Below, in pieces: positions 47,257 to 57,332 of a DNA stretch of 64,000 nt. The translations under genes and the position numbers were made by a program. Below the pieces are notes generated by a model, which did no database searches, was not told the DNA's origin, and saw nothing but the letters and a program-made list of their open reading frames with translations. Source of the stretch: Frederiksenia canicola (GTDB lineage: Bacteria; Pseudomonadota; Gammaproteobacteria; Enterobacterales; Pasteurellaceae); NCBI RefSeq assembly GCF_011455495.1, contig NZ_CP015029.1:1-64000 (forward strand), in the 5' to 3' direction. The number at the start of each line of letters is the position of its first letter. Within the stretch, counting starts at the first letter, position 1.

Positions 47257-47838
47257 TTAGAAACGGTAAGTCGCGTTAGCACCAAATGTATTTGAGTTTA
47301 GGCTCTCACCATCAAATTTAATGCGGCCTCTTAAATATTCTGCCCCCACTTCAAAGTTCGAAGAGACGGCATATTTAGCCCCAAAACCGTAGTTAAATCC
47401 GCCTTTAGTTTCAGATACCGAGCGTTGGATGCTACCTGAATTGGTTGTTTCACCATCTTTTCCAGAAAATTTAGTCAATGAGTAACCCACTTTGACATAT
47501 GGAAGTAAGTCAGGTAAAACACGGTAGCCTTGCAAATAACTTACATTAGCACGCCATTTTTCATCCACTTTAGCGTAGGAACCCGCACCATCATTTCTAT
47601 CTAATAATTTAGACTTGTTTAATTTTACTTTACCTTCAACTAGACCGACTAAGTGATTACCGTAATCGATACCGTAATCAACAACAACGCCAACACCTGT
47701 AGCACGTTTTACATGTTCATATTTAGTTGAGGTTAAATCAAGACCAACACCAAAGCCAGTAAAGGTTTGACCAACAGGGGCGGCGAATGCGGCAGTAGAA
47801 GCGAAACCGAGTAATGTAGCGAATGCTAATTTTTTCAT
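47257..47838 (-). CDS. Small outer-membrane beta-barrel protein (OmpA/Opa-like barrel)
   Basis: This 193-aa protein has Sec signal MKKLAFATLLGFASTAAFA and a mature part made of alternating strands, ending in the outer-membrane signature Phe (FGANATYRF). It looks like an eight-stranded barrel of the porin-family/OmpW-Opa-like type (VGLDLTSTKYEHV, LPYVKVGYSLTKFSG, NYGFGAKYAVSSNFEVGAEYLRGR). No specific function is recognised. It stands as a single gene with its own terminator. Confidence 0.8.
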   Translation of the reverse strand: MKKLAFATLLGFASTAAFAAPVGQTFTGFGVGLDLTSTKYEHVKRATGVGVVVDYGIDYGNHLVGLVEGKVKLNKSKLLDRNDGAGSYAKVDEKWRANVSYLQGYRVLPDLLPYVKVGYSLTKFSGKDGETTNSGSIQRSVSETKGGFNYGFGAKYAVSSNFEVGAEYLRGRIKFDGESLNSNTFGANATYRF

Positions 47839-47947
47839 CTTTAATCTCCTATGAGTGAAAAAGCGGAGTCAGTTTACTCGCTGACTCCGCATTAAACAAG
47901 CAAAGGATTTTTTCATTTGCAAAAAATGGGAAGAATCCGACCGCTTG

Positions 47948-50278
47948 TTAGCGTTTTTTGCTCTTGCTAGTCGTCGATTTTTTGGCTTTTTTGGCGACTT
48001 TTGCTTTCTTTTTCTTTATCTTAACCGTGGCGACTTCTTTGAAAACAGGCGTGCCTTTTTTCGCTTTCTGTTTAGCGGTTTTGCCCGCTGAACGAGGTTT
48101 GCGAAGATTGCTGATTAAGGCGAAGTCGATTTTTTTATCGTCTAAATTTACGCCAATTACCCGTACTTTCACAGGATCGCCCAAGCGGTACATCATTCCG
48201 TTTTCACCAACTAAGCGTTGGCGATCGCTGTCGAAATGGTAGTAACCGTTATCGAGCGTGGAAATATGCACCAAGCCATCAATGAGTAATTCATTTAGTT
48301 TCACAAACAAGCCAAAGCCTGTCACGCTTGAAATCACGCCGTCAAATGTTTCACCGATATGGTCCTGCATATATTCGCATTTCAGCCAGTCGGCAACTTC
48401 ACGGGTGGCATCATCGGCACGGCGTTCGGTGGCAGAGCATTTCTCACCAAACTGATCCATATCGTCTAGTTTATAGTGATAGCCACCGCCCTCGGTATAG
48501 TGGCGGGTGTTACCTTTTTGCTTTTCAATCAAATACTTAATTGCACGATGCAACAGCAAATCAGGATAACGGCGAATTGGCGACGTGAAGTGGGCGTATT
48601 CCGTCAATGCCAAGCCGAAATGCCCTTCGTTGTCTGGTGAATAAATCGCCTGCTTGAGCGAACGCAGCAGCATGGTTTGGATCAACTCACGATCAGGTCG
48701 TTCTCGAACTGTTTCAAGTAATTTGGCGTAATCTTTTGGCATTGGACTCAGTCCGCCATCCAAAAATAGCCCGCACTCTTTCAAGAAAGAGCGGAAACTA
48801 GTGAGCTTTTCTTCGCTTGGTTGTGCGTGAATGCGATATAAACTCGGTTCGTCCGCTTTTTCAACCAAACGAGCAGCGGCGATGTTGGCTAAAATCATAC
48901 ATTCTTCGATGATTTTATGGGCATCATTACGCACAAGCGGTTCAATTCGCTCAATTCTACCTTGCGGATTGAAAATAAATTGGTTTTCCACCGTTTCAAA
49001 TTCAATTGCCCCACGTTGCTGGCGAGCAGCAACTAACACATTGTACATTTTGTACAAAGCTTCTAAATGTGGCACGAGCGGGGCGTAACGTTCCCGCAAC
49101 GTTTCATCGCCTGAAAGTATGTTCCACACTTTGGTGTAGGTCAAACGGGCGTGGGAATTCATCACTGCTTCGTAGAATTGAAAATCGCCTAGCGAACCAT
49201 TTTTCGATACTTGCATTTCAGCCACCAAACAGAGACGATCAACCTGCGGATTAAGTGAGCATAAGCCATTCGACAGCACTTCGGGCAACATTGGGATCAC
49301 CCGATTTGGGAAATAAACCGAGTTACCACGCTGTTGGGCCTCAAGATCGAGAGCGGTTTTTGGGCGAACATAATAGCTCACATCGGCAATCGCCACCCAC
49401 AACCGCCAGCCGTTTGGCTCCGCTTGGCAGAAAACGGCATCGTCAAAATCACGGGCACTTTCACCATCAATGGTCACCAGCGGGAGATGTCGCAAATCAA
49501 CTCGCCCTAGCTTCGCTTCTTCAGGTACTTCTTCGTTAAATTGACGGATCTGTTTTTCAACCCCCTCGCTCCAAACGTGCGGAATTTCGTGGTTGCGTAA
49601 CGCAATTTCAATTTCCATCCCTGGGGCAAGATTATCGCCGAGAATTTCGGTGATAAAACCGACAGGGCGTTTGAAATCCGCTTTACGTGGCTGAAGCTCA
49701 ACGACCACCACTTGCCCCATTCTTGTCCCAAGGCGGTGTTCTTCGGGGATCAAAATATCTTGATTGATTCGGCTGTCGTCTGGCACCACATAGCTGATGC
49801 CTGATTCCGTGAAAAATCGTCCAACAATCTGCTTTTTGCGTGCTTCAAGCACTCGCACAATTCGCACTTCTTTACGGCCACGGCGATCAGTGCCATTTGG
49901 CTGAGCCAACACATAATCACCGTGCATCACTCGTAACATTTGAGCATTTGGAATAAACCAGTCGTCCGAGCCCTCCACCTGCAAAAAGCCGTAGCCATCA
50001 CGGTGCCCGATAACCGTGCCTTTGAGCAAGTCCATTTTTTCAGGCAACGCATAGCGACGACCTTTAGTGAAGACCAGCTGACCGTCGTTTTCCATTGCTC
50101 GCAAACGGCGACGAATGGCTTCGGTGCGATCTTCATCCGCAATTTTAAAGGCGTTAAGCAACTCTACTTTGCTCATCGGCGCATCGTAATCACGAATGGT
50201 TTGTAGAATAAAATCTCGACTGGGTACGGGGTTTTCGTATTTTTCAAGTTCTTGTTGATAATTTGGATCTTGTTTCAT
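47948..50278 (-). CDS. rnr: Ribonuclease R
   Basis: RNase R is a processive 3'-5' exoribonuclease that degrades structured RNA. It is 776 aa. The N-terminal winged helix is [26 protein letters not shown], followed by two cold-shock domains. The RNB catalytic domain has [17 protein letters not shown] (metal Asp residues) and [20 protein letters not shown]. The S1 domain contains [20 protein letters not shown], and a Lys-rich tail closes the protein. All expected parts are present. Confidence 0.97.
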   Translation of the reverse strand: MKQDPNYQQELEKYENPVPSRDFILQTIRDYDAPMSKVELLNAFKIADEDRTEAIRRRLRAMENDGQLVFTKGRRYALPEKMDLLKGTVIGHRDGYGFLQVEGSDDWFIPNAQMLRVMHGDYVLAQPNGTDRRGRKEVRIVRVLEARKKQIVGRFFTESGISYVVPDDSRINQDILIPEEHRLGTRMGQVVVVELQPRKADFKRPVGFITEILGDNLAPGMEIEIALRNHEIPHVWSEGVEKQIRQFNEEVPEEAKLGRVDLRHLPLVTIDGESARDFDDAVFCQAEPNGWRLWVAIADVSYYVRPKTALDLEAQQRGNSVYFPNRVIPMLPEVLSNGLCSLNPQVDRLCLVAEMQVSKNGSLGDFQFYEAVMNSHARLTYTKVWNILSGDETLRERYAPLVPHLEALYKMYNVLVAARQQRGAIEFETVENQFIFNPQGRIERIEPLVRNDAHKIIEECMILANIAAARLVEKADEPSLYRIHAQPSEEKLTSFRSFLKECGLFLDGGLSPMPKDYAKLLETVRERPDRELIQTMLLRSLKQAIYSPDNEGHFGLALTEYAHFTSPIRRYPDLLLHRAIKYLIEKQKGNTRHYTEGGGYHYKLDDMDQFGEKCSATERRADDATREVADWLKCEYMQDHIGETFDGVISSVTGFGLFVKLNELLIDGLVHISTLDNGYYHFDSDRQRLVGENGMMYRLGDPVKVRVIGVNLDDKKIDFALISNLRKPRSAGKTAKQKAKKGTPVFKEVATVKIKKKKAKVAKKAKKSTTSKSKKR

Positions 50279-50497
50279 ATTTCTCGTTGTTTAAATATAT
50301 AATTTATTGTTTTATTGATAAAAAAGTGAATTTAGATAAAAAATGACGGGGAATTTGGAATACTAAACTGACAATTTGATGAGAGCTTGCGTTCAACAAG
50401 CGGTGGGATTCTAGCACGGTTTTGCTAAATTGGCTAAATTCTGTTAAAAAATTTAAGCTCTCACAGGCAATGAGAGCTTATCATTACTGACAAGCGG
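50279..50497. other. Gap between argH and rnr
   Basis: This 219-bp gap is AT-rich near rnr, where the rnr promoter must lie. It contains an uptake-signal core (about 50396-50405) and the argH terminator at 50455-50479. No ORF is credible. Confidence 0.5.
50455..50479 (-). terminator. Intrinsic terminator of argH
   Basis: AAGCTCTCA (50455-50463) and TGAGAGCTT (50471-50479) form a 9-bp stem, followed on the minus strand by AAATTTTTT. Confidence 0.85.
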
Positions 50498-51886
50498 TTA
50501 GATTCTCGCCATATTTTGCAAATTTGCTTTTGCCGCAGCGATAGCTTCGGCGATGCGTTCTAAGTTCACACCACCTTTAGCACAACGTTTTGCCAAGCAA
50601 GAGTCGAGCGATAAGATGGGGTAAACGTCTTCTCCAATTCCAGTATGGAACTGTTTAAACTCATCGAGAGAAAGAGCTTCCAACGCTTTGCGTTGGCTGA
50701 TGGCGTACACCACAGCTTCGCCCACAATATGATGTGCTTCACGGAATGGAATGCCTTTTGCCACTAAGTAGTCGGCAAGCTCCGTTGCATTAGCGTAGCC
50801 TTGTTGTGCCGCTTCTTTAGTGCGTTCACTATCGACCTTGATGTCGTCTAGCACCAGTGACGAAATGTTCACACACGCCTGCCACGTTTCCAATGCATCG
50901 AAAATGCCTTCTTTGTCTTCTTGCATATCTTTATTATAAGCAAGCGGTAAGCCTTTGAGGGTGGTGAGTAAGCCCGTTAATGCCCCAAAAACTCGCCCCG
51001 TTTTACCCCGTACTAATTCACACGCATCAGGGTTTTTCTTTTGTGGCATCAGCGATGACCCCGAAGTAACACGGTCAGAAAGCTCAACAAAATGCGATTC
51101 ACCGCTGTTAAAGATGATTAAATCTTCTGCAAAACGAGAAAGGTGCATCATACTGATTGAGGCGGCAGAAAGTAATTCCAAAACGTGATCGCGATCAGAG
51201 ACACTGTCTAAACTGTTGCGAGTCGCCGTTTCAAAGCCCAAATGCTGTGCTAACAAATCACGATCGATCGCATACGCCGTACCAGCCAATGCCCCCGAGC
51301 CGAGCGGGCAAGTGTTCATTCGTTTATAGGCATCAGTCAAGCGGCTGTAATCACGTTCTAACATTTCGTAATACGCCATACACCAGTGTGCAAAAGTAAT
51401 CGGCTGAGCACGTTGTAAATGGGTGTAGCCTGGCATAATGGCGTGCTGATTGGCTTCGGCGGTTTCGACTAATTTTTCTTGCAACGCACGCACCGACTCT
51501 TGCAGCGAAATCACTTGGGCTTTACACCACAGTTTCATATCGACGGCAACTTGGTCATTACGGCTACGCCCCGTGTGCAATTTTTTACCGAGATCGCCAA
51601 CTTTTTTGATCAGTTGTAATTCTACCCAGCTGTGAATATCTTCTGCATCTTCTTGCAGGACAATCGCTAAATTCGGTGCTACTTCCGCGCGTAATTGCTT
51701 GAGTGCGGCAATCAAGCGGTCTAATTCTGCCTCGTCGATCACACCAACAGAGTGGATCGCCTTAGCCCAACCGATTGAGCCATCAATATCTTGCAAGGCT
51801 AAACGGTAGTCAAAACGCAATGAATCGTTAAAATATTTGAATTGTTGATCGGCAGCTTGTGTAAACCGCCCGCCCCAAAGTGCCAT
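50498..51886 (-). CDS. argH: Argininosuccinate lyase
   Basis: ArgH splits argininosuccinate into arginine and fumarate, the last step of arginine synthesis. It is 462 aa in the fumarase/aspartase superfamily. The signature is [20 protein letters not shown] with the mobile catalytic Ser loop, [16 protein letters not shown] is the substrate site, and [18 protein letters not shown] contains the catalytic His region. The start MALWGGRFT is the usual one. The upstream gap carries ARG-box-like palindromes. Confidence 0.97.
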   Translation of the reverse strand: MALWGGRFTQAADQQFKYFNDSLRFDYRLALQDIDGSIGWAKAIHSVGVIDEAELDRLIAALKQLRAEVAPNLAIVLQEDAEDIHSWVELQLIKKVGDLGKKLHTGRSRNDQVAVDMKLWCKAQVISLQESVRALQEKLVETAEANQHAIMPGYTHLQRAQPITFAHWCMAYYEMLERDYSRLTDAYKRMNTCPLGSGALAGTAYAIDRDLLAQHLGFETATRNSLDSVSDRDHVLELLSAASISMMHLSRFAEDLIIFNSGESHFVELSDRVTSGSSLMPQKKNPDACELVRGKTGRVFGALTGLLTTLKGLPLAYNKDMQEDKEGIFDALETWQACVNISSLVLDDIKVDSERTKEAAQQGYANATELADYLVAKGIPFREAHHIVGEAVVYAISQRKALEALSLDEFKQFHTGIGEDVYPILSLDSCLAKRCAKGGVNLERIAEAIAAAKANLQNMARI

Positions 51887-52015
51887 AGTTGTTCCTTATG
51901 AATCTGTCAAAATGCACAAAGGCTTTGCCAACGCAACTCAAATTGCTTTGGCAAGCCGTGTAAGGTGATTTGCAAAAAATAAAGCGGATCTAACCGCTTG
52001 TAATGGCTGAATTAT

Positions 52016-52039
52016 TGCATAATTATGCATTCAAATTCA
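52016..52039. promoter_or_regulatory. ArgR-type operator upstream of argH
   Basis: TGCATAATTATGCA (52016-52029) is symmetric and matches the ARG box TGAATNNNNATTCA with one change per half. A second weaker match, TGCATTCAAATTCA, overlaps it at 52026-52039. The site lies in the argH promoter region. Spacing of the two matches is 10 bp rather than the usual 21, so confidence is moderate. Confidence 0.4.
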
Positions 52040-52043
52040 ATAA

Positions 52044-53075
52044 TTATTTATTTTGAATCGCATTTTTGTTGAACAACACTAACTCTCGGCATTGGAAACC
52101 CACTGAAACGGTACTGTTGATAGAAAGATCATTGACACTATAAACCGTCAGTTCAACGCCATTAATCGCAATCTTATAGCGATGAAACTGCCCAAGAAAC
52201 AATTTTTCAACCACCATGCCTTTGCCTGTTGGTTCATTTTTAATCACCAGCTGTTCTGGGCGAAGTAACCAATGATACTGCCCTTGCTGATAAGGCATTT
52301 CTGGAAACTGATAATCGCCAATTGGGCTTTCAAGCCATTGACTCGATTTCACTTCGGTTTGTAAATAGTTTGTCCCCCCAAGAAAATCTGCCACAAATTT
52401 ATTTATAGGAGAATGATAAAGTGCGGTAGGTGTGCCAAATTGCACAATTTTGCCCTGATCCATCACCGCAATTTTGTCCGCAAAGGCAAAGGCCTCTTCT
52501 TTACTGTGTGTGACAAAAATGGCAGGGACTTTTTGGCTTTTTAAAATTTGCTTGATTTCTTGAATCATCTCGTAGCGGGTTTGGCTATCAATGTTTGAGA
52601 ATGGTTCATCTAATAAAAGCAGTTCTGGCTTACATGCCAAGGCTCTTGCAATCGCTACACGCTGTTGCTGTCCCCCCGAAAGTTCGTGCGGATAACGCCC
52701 TTCAAAGCCACATAGCTTCACTACCGACAGCATCTGCCCACAAATGGCATTTTGTTCTTCTTTGGATAATTTGGTTAAGCCGAATTGGATATTTTCCTGC
52801 ACCGTTAAATGCGGAAACAACGCATAATCCTGAAAAATCAACCCAATATGGCGATCTTCCACTGCTTTCTGTGACAAATCTTGTCCACCGAGATGAATTG
52901 CCCCCTCGGAAATTGGCAATAAACCTGCAATGGCTTTTAACAGCGTCGTTTTTCCGCAACCACTTGCCCCTAACAGGCAGATAATTTCATTTTCATCGAC
53001 TGCTAAATCTAAAGATTTAAGCACTGCGGTTTGATCGAACCTAGCACTAAGATTTTGAATTTCAAGGACTTTCAT
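52044..53075 (-). CDS. fbpC: Ferric-iron ABC transporter ATPase FbpC
   Basis: FbpC energises uptake of Fe(III) delivered by FbpA. It is 343 aa, with Walker A GASGCGKTTLLKAIAGL, signature ELSGGQQQRVAIARALA, Walker B LLLLDEPFSNID and switch IFVTHSKEEA. A C-terminal TOBE-like regulatory domain follows (WLLRPEQLVIKNE). The ATG at 53075 lies two bases after the fbpB stop and was preferred over a longer frame. It is the last gene of fbpABC. Confidence 0.93.
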   Translation of the reverse strand: MKVLEIQNLSARFDQTAVLKSLDLAVDENEIICLLGASGCGKTTLLKAIAGLLPISEGAIHLGGQDLSQKAVEDRHIGLIFQDYALFPHLTVQENIQFGLTKLSKEEQNAICGQMLSVVKLCGFEGRYPHELSGGQQQRVAIARALACKPELLLLDEPFSNIDSQTRYEMIQEIKQILKSQKVPAIFVTHSKEEAFAFADKIAVMDQGKIVQFGTPTALYHSPINKFVADFLGGTNYLQTEVKSSQWLESPIGDYQFPEMPYQQGQYHWLLRPEQLVIKNEPTGKGMVVEKLFLGQFHRYKIAINGVELTVYSVNDLSINSTVSVGFQCRELVLFNKNAIQNK

Positions 53076-53077
53076 TT

Positions 53078-54733
53078 TTATCGTTCTTTTTGAGATTGAG
53101 AAATTAATGAACGAGTGAGCCAAATAACAGGGATCAACCCAACTAACACCAACACAATCGCTGGTAATGCTGCTCGCTCTAACTGTTCATCAGAAGTAAA
53201 AGTAAACACATGAGTGGCAAGTGTATCGAAATTGAACGGACGCAGCAGTAAAGACGCATTCAGTTCTTTCATACTTTCAATAAACACCATTAATCCCGCA
53301 GTAATAATACCTTTTGAAATTAATGGAATATGGATTTTTCTAAACATATTTGCCCCATTACTTCCCATGGTTTGGCTTGCCATATCCAATGAAGGGGAAA
53401 CTCGCCCTAATGAAGTTTCTAGGCTGCCAATTGCCATCGCTAAAAAGCGAATCGTGTAAGCCAGCACTAACGCAAATAAAGAGCCTGAAAAAATCAACCC
53501 CACGGGTGATAAATCTAGTGATTTTAACAAATGGTGCAAACTATGATCGGCAAAAGTCAGTGGTGAAAGCAGCCCAATAGCCAACACCGTGCCAGGGATC
53601 GCATACCCCAGAGAAGAAAACTGCAACGACAAGCGGGTAGTTCGTTGCCAAAATTTACCACTGCTATATGAAAGACGGTGAGCTAGATGAAGTAGCAACG
53701 CCACAGCCACAGTCACAATCGAAGCAATCACAGAAACCTTCAAACTATTCACGGCAAATTGCACGAAATCCAAATTCCACGACTGTTCAAAATAATCATA
53801 CGCCCAGTAGAGTAAACGCCCAAAAGGAATAAAAAATGCCAACGACAGCAAGCCCCAGCACCAAAACTGTGCCGCCCATAATTTCCAACCGGTCAATGTT
53901 CTAAATGCGGTTTTCTTTTCGTAGCCGCGTTGATAACTTTTCTGCTTACGGCGGCTATACTGTTCAACACTAATGAGCAAGAAAATCATTAACAGCATGA
54001 GAATTGAAATACGGCTTGCCGTGCCAAGATCGTGAAAACCGAGCCACGAATCGTAAATTGCTGTGGTTAACGTTGGCACAGCAAAGTAAGACACCGTACC
54101 AAAATCGCCCAACGTTTCCATCGCGATTAACGCCATCCCCACCGCAATAGCTGGACGAATCAATGGAAAAGTAATACGGCGGAAAATTTGAGCAGAACTG
54201 GCACCTAACATTTTGGCACTATGGGTAAGATTTTCTGACTGCTCCAGTAACGCCACTCGAACAAGTAAAAAGAGATAAGGATACAGCACTAAAGCGAGTA
54301 CAAAGCTCGCCCCATAAAGGGTACGAATTTGTGGAAACCAGTAATCATGTGGACTTTTCCAGCCAAAAATGTTCCGTAGCATTTCCTGAAAACTGCCCGA
54401 ATAGTCGAGCAAATCAGTATAGAGAAAGGCGATTAAATAGGCAGGCATTGCCAACGGCAAACAAAGCAACCATTGCAGCGTTTTCTGCCCGAAGAATTGA
54501 TAATTTGCGACAATCCATGCGGAAGGTAAGGCAAAAATCAGAGAAAGAAAAACAGTTCCAAATACAAGCAATGCCGAATTCAGCACATAGTTGCCTAACA
54601 TGGTGTTCCAAAAATGAATCAAGTTGTCCATTTCGCCGCTGAGTGCGTGATAACCTAACGCTAATAACGGTAACAACACCAATAAGGTGGCAAGCAATGC
54701 CCCAAAATGCCAAGAAAGATAACGGTTTTTCAT
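53078..54733 (-). CDS. fbpB: Ferric-iron ABC permease FbpB (double-length)
   Basis: FbpB is the inner-membrane channel of the fbpABC ferric-iron transporter. It is 551 aa with about 12 membrane segments, a duplicate of the binding-protein-dependent permease unit. Each half has the EAA-type loop: AKMLGASSAQIFRRITFPLIRPAIA and SQTMGSNGANMFRKIHIPLISKGI. The 161-bp gap to fbpA holds a paired uptake-signal hairpin, which may lower fbpB-fbpC expression relative to fbpA. Confidence 0.93.
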   Translation of the reverse strand: MKNRYLSWHFGALLATLLVLLPLLALGYHALSGEMDNLIHFWNTMLGNYVLNSALLVFGTVFLSLIFALPSAWIVANYQFFGQKTLQWLLCLPLAMPAYLIAFLYTDLLDYSGSFQEMLRNIFGWKSPHDYWFPQIRTLYGASFVLALVLYPYLFLLVRVALLEQSENLTHSAKMLGASSAQIFRRITFPLIRPAIAVGMALIAMETLGDFGTVSYFAVPTLTTAIYDSWLGFHDLGTASRISILMLLMIFLLISVEQYSRRKQKSYQRGYEKKTAFRTLTGWKLWAAQFWCWGLLSLAFFIPFGRLLYWAYDYFEQSWNLDFVQFAVNSLKVSVIASIVTVAVALLLHLAHRLSYSSGKFWQRTTRLSLQFSSLGYAIPGTVLAIGLLSPLTFADHSLHHLLKSLDLSPVGLIFSGSLFALVLAYTIRFLAMAIGSLETSLGRVSPSLDMASQTMGSNGANMFRKIHIPLISKGIITAGLMVFIESMKELNASLLLRPFNFDTLATHVFTFTSDEQLERAALPAIVLVLVGLIPVIWLTRSLISQSQKER

Positions 54734-54838
54734 TGTAAAAATTAGAAAATTTTAAATAATTGATCGCTTTTTTACGTTCAATAAAAAATAGAACAGGACG
54801 CACCGAAAATTCGGCTGCGTCCATATCAAAATAAGATT

Positions 54839-54884
54839 GCAAGCGGTAAGATCTGCAAAACTTTTACAGGATCTGGCCGCTTGT
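54839..54884. terminator. Inverted uptake-signal pair between fbpA and fbpB
   Basis: GCAAGCGGTAAGATCTGCAA faces AGGATCTGGCCGCTTGT. It is placed inside the operon after the binding-protein gene, where attenuation would favour FbpA excess. Confidence 0.5.
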
Positions 54885-54894
54885 ATCACAAAAG

Positions 54895-55908
54895 TTACTC
54901 GTCAAACTTCACTTCATCAACAAGTTTTAACGCTTTGTTATAATTTTTCGCGATATCTTCCAGTTTGATCGCATCCGCAGAGTATGTTCCCCAACCTTCT
55001 ACTAATTTAGATGGTTTTACGCCCGCTTTTACTGGATACTCGTGGTTTAATTCTGCATAAAGGGCTTGTGCTTTGTCGCCACTGAGATACTCGATCAACT
55101 TCACGGCATTCGCTTTATTTGGTGAGTGTTTCGCCACAGCCACTGCACTGATGTTGAAGTGAGTACCAAATTTGCCTTGTGGGAAGTTAAGAATTGCGGC
55201 TTCAGCAGCTGGACGTGATTTTTCATCGTCTAACATTTTACCGTAGTAGTAGCTGTTACCTAATGCATAATCACATACGCCTTCTTTGATCGCTTTGATT
55301 TGGTCACGGTCACCACCTTGTGGTTTTTGTGCCAAGTTGGCTTTTAAGCCCTTAAGGAAGTTACGGGTCGCTTCTTCGCCGTAGTGTTCAATCATCGCTG
55401 CGAATAAAGAAACGTTGTAAGAGTTTTTACCTGAACGTACACAAATTTTGCCTTTATATTCAGGTTTGGCTAAATCTAGGTAGTCAAAGCCTGCTGGTAA
55501 TTTACCAACGCGATCTTTTGAAGTGTAGATAACACGTGCACGTTTGGTTAAACCGAACCATTCATCGTTAGAATCACGGAATTGTTCAGGGATATTTTTC
55601 TCAAGCACTTTTGAATCCACTTTTTGTGCTAAACCTGCATTCACAATTTCCATTACACGGCTAATATCAACGGTCAAAAGCACATCTGCTGGGCTTAACT
55701 CGCCTTCTTTTTTCACACGATCAACCAACCCTTTGTCTGCAAAGATCACATTCACTTTGATGCCAGTGTCTTTTTCAAAGTTTTTGAGCATTGGCTCAAT
55801 TAAGTATGGTTGACGGTAAGAATACACATTGACTTCGTTTGCTGCTAAAGCAGAGGTTGAAGCCGCTAATGCAGAAAGAACTGCAACGGTTGAGAGTGCT
55901 TTTTTCAT
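54895..55908 (-). CDS. fbpA: Periplasmic ferric-iron-binding protein FbpA
   Basis: FbpA is a bacterial transferrin that carries naked Fe(III) from the outer membrane to FbpB. It is 337 aa, with signal MKKALSTVAVLSALAASTSALA and mature start ANEVNVYSYRQPYLIEP. GNSYYYGKML carries the iron-binding tyrosine pair near residue 219-221, and VRSGKNSYNVSLFAAMI supplies the third Tyr (about 165). It strongly resembles the Mannheimia-type FbpA. A CRP-like site lies upstream, shared with divergent rsxA. No good Fur box was found. Confidence 0.95.
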   Translation of the reverse strand: MKKALSTVAVLSALAASTSALAANEVNVYSYRQPYLIEPMLKNFEKDTGIKVNVIFADKGLVDRVKKEGELSPADVLLTVDISRVMEIVNAGLAQKVDSKVLEKNIPEQFRDSNDEWFGLTKRARVIYTSKDRVGKLPAGFDYLDLAKPEYKGKICVRSGKNSYNVSLFAAMIEHYGEEATRNFLKGLKANLAQKPQGGDRDQIKAIKEGVCDYALGNSYYYGKMLDDEKSRPAAEAAILNFPQGKFGTHFNISAVAVAKHSPNKANAVKLIEYLSGDKAQALYAELNHEYPVKAGVKPSKLVEGWGTYSADAIKLEDIAKNYNKALKLVDEVKFDE

Positions 55909-56011
55909 AAAAAATCCTTTAATTGACGATAATTGAGGGTAAATGAAACGAGCGAAGTGTAGAAATATATTCCCGATTTGTCAATGCGAACTGTTCCTAT
56001 TTACAAAAAAG

Positions 56012-56027
56012 TGTGATCCAAATCACA
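56012..56027. promoter_or_regulatory. CRP (cAMP receptor protein) site between fbpA and rsxA
   Basis: TGTGATCCAAATCACA is a perfect TGTGA-N6-TCACA CRP consensus, flanked by AAAAAG and TTTTCC. It is 104 bp before fbpA and 113 bp before rsxA, which are divergent, so either gene could be the target. Confidence 0.75.
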
Positions 56028-56139
56028 TTTTCCATTTGCAAAAAATGGGCTGGATCTGACCGCTTGTAACGGAATTTCTTGTCCAAACGGGCGAAAAAAC
56101 GGATAATACGCCCCATTTTTGCAAGAAATTTTAGCGGCT

Positions 56140-56721
56140 ATGGTGGAATATATTTTACTGGTCATCGGCACGGCGTTGATAAACAACTTTGTGTTGGTGA
56201 AATTTTTAGGGTTATGTCCGTTTATGGGGGTGTCGAAAAAGGTCGAGACCGCCATTGGCATGGGAATGGCAACCACATTTGTACTCACGGTGGCATCGCT
56301 CTCTGCCTATTTGGTCGACACCTACATTCTCGCCCCGCTCAACGCTCAATTTCTTCGAACCTTGGTTTTCATTTTAGTGATTGCAGTGATTGTGCAGCTC
56401 ACGGAAATGATCGTCCACAAAACCAGCCCAACCCTTTATCGCTTGTTGGGCATCTATTTGCCGCTGATTACCACCAACTGTGCGGTGCTTGGCGTGGCGT
56501 TACTCAATGTGAATTTATCTAACAATCTTGTGGCATCGGTGCTATACGGTTTCGGAGCGGCCGCGGGTTTTTCATTGGTATTGGTGCTGTTTTCCGCCTT
56601 ACGTGAGCGATTAGCTGCCGCCGATGTACCAAAAGCCTTTCAAGGTGCGTCAATCGCCTTGATCACCGCAGGATTGATGTCATTAGCCTTCATGGGCTTT
56701 ACAGGTTTAGTCAAAATTTAA
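56140..56721 (+). CDS. rsxA: Electron transport complex subunit RsxA (RnfA)
   Basis: RsxA is a six-helix inner-membrane subunit of the Rsx/Rnf complex, which moves electrons between NADH and ferredoxin-like partners with ion translocation, and in E. coli reduces SoxR. It is 193 aa, with [27 protein letters not shown] (conserved Cys in a membrane helix) and [16 protein letters not shown] with the second Cys. The ATG at 56140 matches the family start ([17 protein letters not shown]). It overlaps rsxB by one base. Confidence 0.96.
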   Translation: MVEYILLVIGTALINNFVLVKFLGLCPFMGVSKKVETAIGMGMATTFVLTVASLSAYLVDTYILAPLNAQFLRTLVFILVIAVIVQLTEMIVHKTSPTLYRLLGIYLPLITTNCAVLGVALLNVNLSNNLVASVLYGFGAAAGFSLVLVLFSALRERLAAADVPKAFQGASIALITAGLMSLAFMGFTGLVKI

Positions 56722-57332
56722 TGGATTCTACGATTATTTATCTTGTGATTGGCGTGATCGCCCTGATTGCCTTGATTTTCGGGGCGATGCTTGGCTATTC
56801 GTCAATTAAACTGAAAGTTGAAGCCGACCCGATTGTCGAGCAGATCGATGCACTATTACCGCAAAGCCAATGCGGTCAGTGTGGCTATCCGGGCTGCAAG
56901 CCTTATGCAGAAGCAGTCGCAAACGGTGATGATATAACCAAATGCGTCCCTGGTGGGCAGCCGTTGGTGGTGAAACTTGCTGATTTAATGGGCGTAGATG
57001 TGCCAGACACCAACAGCGAAACACCTGAAACAATGGTAGCGATTATTCACGAAGAGATGTGTATTGGTTGCACCAAATGTATCGCCGCTTGCCCTGTTGA
57101 TGCGATTATCGGTACCAACAAAGCGATGCACACCGTGATCGCCGATCTCTGTACAGGCTGCGAACTCTGTGTTGCCCCTTGCCCAACGGATTGTATTGAG
57201 ATGATAAAAGTTAAGCCCACCGCCAAAACGTGGAACTGGCAATTCGATCAAAATTTGATTATCCCGATTGTAAATACCACAGAAATCACCCCAAAACTTG
57301 TCGTTGGTGTGGAGAAGAACAATGGAAAATGA
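56721..57332 (+). CDS. rsxB: Electron transport complex iron-sulfur subunit RsxB (RnfB)
   Basis: RsxB carries several iron-sulfur clusters. It is 203 aa. The N-terminal membrane anchor is [22 protein letters not shown], and the 4Fe-4S domain [25 protein letters not shown] spans about residues 48-72. Two ferredoxin motifs follow: [17 protein letters not shown] and [17 protein letters not shown]. It overlaps rsxA by 1 base and rsxC by 11. Confidence 0.96.
   Translation: MDSTIIYLVIGVIALIALIFGAMLGYSSIKLKVEADPIVEQIDALLPQSQCGQCGYPGCKPYAEAVANGDDITKCVPGGQPLVVKLADLMGVDVPDTNSETPETMVAIIHEEMCIGCTKCIAACPVDAIIGTNKAMHTVIADLCTGCELCVAPCPTDCIEMIKVKPTAKTWNWQFDQNLIIPIVNTTEITPKLVVGVEKNNGK

Noticed and set aside
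55909-55960. Fur-like half site GACGATAATTGA upstream of fbpA
   Set aside because: Only about 9 of 19 positions match the classical Fur box; not enough to call.
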